A stretch of DNA of 59,879 nt from NCBI RefSeq assembly GCF_002355515.1, contig NZ_AP014811.1, positions 1 to 59,879 of the forward strand, read 5' to 3'. The translations under genes were made by a program, and so were the position numbers. Every line of letters begins with the position of its first letter. Position 1 is the first letter of the stretch. This DNA comes from Methylorubrum populi. GTDB lineage: Bacteria; Pseudomonadota; Alphaproteobacteria; Rhizobiales; Beijerinckiaceae. Below, piece by piece: positions 58,900-59,879 of this stretch. The notes beneath the pieces were generated by a model. It searched no databases. It was given only the letters and a program-made list of their open reading frames with translations, and had not been told where the DNA came from.

Positions 58900-59709
58900 T
58901 CATCCAACGATGCTGTAGCCCCCATCGATCAGGTGAATGCCACCGGTGACGTTGGCTGCTTCCCTGCTCGCTAGGAAGGCGGCATAGGCACCAACGTCGT
59001 CGATGGTCGCGAGCATGTGGGTGGGCGCCTGCTCGGCTGCGTTGTTGAGAAGCTTGTCGAACTCCGCGATGCCAGATGCTGCGCGGGTTTTGAGTGGCCC
59101 GGGCGACAGCGCGTGGACCGAGATACCTTTCGGGCCGAGCTCTGCGGCGGTGTAGCGTACGACAGCCTCCAGGGCGGCTTTGACCGGCCCCATGATGTTG
59201 TAGTGCTCCACGACCTTCTCGGAGCCGTAGAAGCTCACCGTCATGCAGGTCCCGCCACGCTCCATCAGCGGCTCCGCGCGCTGGAGCATGCGCAAGAAGG
59301 AGTGCACGGAGACATCCATCGCCTGTGCAAAGCCTTCCGCCGAGCAGTCCACCACCCGTCCATGCAGATCGTCCCGGGGGCAGAACGCAATCGAGTGCAG
59401 GAGAGTGTCGAGGCGCCCCCACCGCGCTGTGATCTCCTCGAACAGCGCGTCCATCTGCCTTGGCTGGCTGACGTCCAATGGCATGACGATCTGCGCGTCA
59501 AGCTGCTCCGCCAGCGGGCGGACGTACGCCTCGGCCTTCTCGTTGAGGTACGTGATCGCCAAGTCGGCGCCCTGTTGGCGAAGCGCCTTGGCGCACCCCC
59601 AGGCAATCGACTGATCGTTCGCCACCCCGACGACGAGTGCACGACTTCCCTTCAATGAGAACACACCATCCTCCGCCAAGCGTGGCCCTTTTGGGCCCCG
59701 GCTTTCCAT
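58900..59709 (-). CDS. fabI: Enoyl-ACP reductase FabI
   Basis: The protein has 269 residues from ATG 59709 (MESRGPKGPRLAEDGVFSLK); an earlier frame start at 59766 has no ribosome site. The NAD-binding region reads SRALVVGVANDQSIAWGCAK, the atypical short-chain dehydrogenase fold of FabI. The catalytic Tyr-x6-Lys is EHYNIMGPVKAALEAVVRYT. SVHALSPGPLKTRAASGIAE and TGGIHLIDGGYSIVG complete the family pattern. It reduces enoyl-ACP in fatty-acid elongation. It starts the operon 14 bp before the DUF3141 gene. It is probably an accessory paralogue, not the essential copy. Confidence 0.9.
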   Translation of the reverse strand: MESRGPKGPRLAEDGVFSLKGSRALVVGVANDQSIAWGCAKALRQQGADLAITYLNEKAEAYVRPLAEQLDAQIVMPLDVSQPRQMDALFEEITARWGRLDTLLHSIAFCPRDDLHGRVVDCSAEGFAQAMDVSVHSFLRMLQRAEPLMERGGTCMTVSFYGSEKVVEHYNIMGPVKAALEAVVRYTAAELGPKGISVHALSPGPLKTRAASGIAEFDKLLNNAAEQAPTHMLATIDDVGAYAAFLASREAANVTGGIHLIDGGYSIVG

Positions 59710-59879
59710 GGCACTGCAACATAACTGCGTGAAGCTTGCGCGACGCAGCAAAGGCAGAGGGATCAAGACGAGGAGGGGGCTTGGCCCTCAAAGCCACCTC
59801 TTGAGCCACGAAGGCACCGGCTGAGGCGTGCTATGAACCGCCAGGTCACATAACTTTTTGAAACTCTAAGGTGGCTGGC
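59710..59879. other. Upstream region of the fabI operon (window edge)
   Basis: No gene fits the last 170 bp. The operon promoter should be here, since fabI reads leftwards. A rhizobial counterpart is phosphate-controlled, but I see no clear Pho box in this stretch; TGTGACC near 59843-59849 (minus strand) is only a weak half-match. Confidence 0.35.

Noticed and set aside
1..59879. tRNA or rRNA genes
   Set aside because: No cloverleaf with a TTCGA-type arm and no rRNA core sequence was recognised on reading; an absence by eye is not proof.

Overview
The window is high-GC DNA (about two thirds G+C in most genes) with the gene content of an alphaproteobacterial plasmid, most likely from Methylobacterium or Methylorubrum. 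That assignment rests on the IS families, the small hypothetical proteins and the pta-ackA-fabI operon, not on any rRNA. An iteron-type replication region (39.6-43.0 kb), a parA locus with a small partner (43.1-44.2 kb) and a MobF relaxase with a probable oriT (26.3-32.4 kb) mark it as a plasmid. No type IV secretion genes or coupling protein are present.

Layout. 0-5.8 kb: small hypothetical genes and a response-regulator remnant cut by an IS3 element, which is itself split by two tandem IS630 copies. 5.8-7.5 kb: an IS1182 element with an identical inverted twin at 47.8-49.5 kb. 7.7-11.1 kb: an arsenic operon, arsH divergent from arsR-arsC-arsC-arsB. 11.3-25.6 kb: an endonuclease/exonuclease/phosphatase gene split by a 13.2-kb composite transposon (12224-25435). 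The transposon is bounded by IS66-type ends and a perfect 8-bp duplication, ACTGGAAC. Its cargo suits repair of reactive chlorine or oxygen damage: msrA (truncated), msrB, a flavin disulfide reductase, two AhpD-like proteins, a DUF417 (RclC/YkgB-like) membrane protein and a MarR regulator. It has been invaded by IS3, IS5, IS481 and a MITE-like element.

25.8-35.1 kb: an AT-rich orphan gene, the relaxase and an accessory protein, a hairpin resembling the R388 oriT, then three divergent genes that resemble a stbABC set. They are followed by a lower-GC two-gene CBASS anti-phage module: a 2TM-SAVED effector and a CD-NTase with an AGS-C sensor domain. 35.1-39.5 kb: a decayed umuC split by an IS21 element, whose istA is in turn split by an IS256 element. 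39.6-44.2 kb: iterons, a second IS256 inserted between the iterons and repA, repA, and the par genes with repeated TGCCATAAATGGCA-type palindromes. 44.6-47.7 kb: backbone accessory genes (DUF3800, HNH, serine recombinase with a res-like site).

49.5-59.9 kb: an APH-like kinase, a MITE-like element, a DUF2380 protein, a cupin, an AraC regulator, a hypothetical gene, and a tightly coupled fabI - DUF3141 hydrolase - MaoC/phosphotransacetylase - acetate kinase operon on the minus strand.

The window is a record of nested insertion. At least six insertion events can be ordered from target-site duplications read directly in the sequence. No similarity search could be run, so functions come from recognised family motifs.
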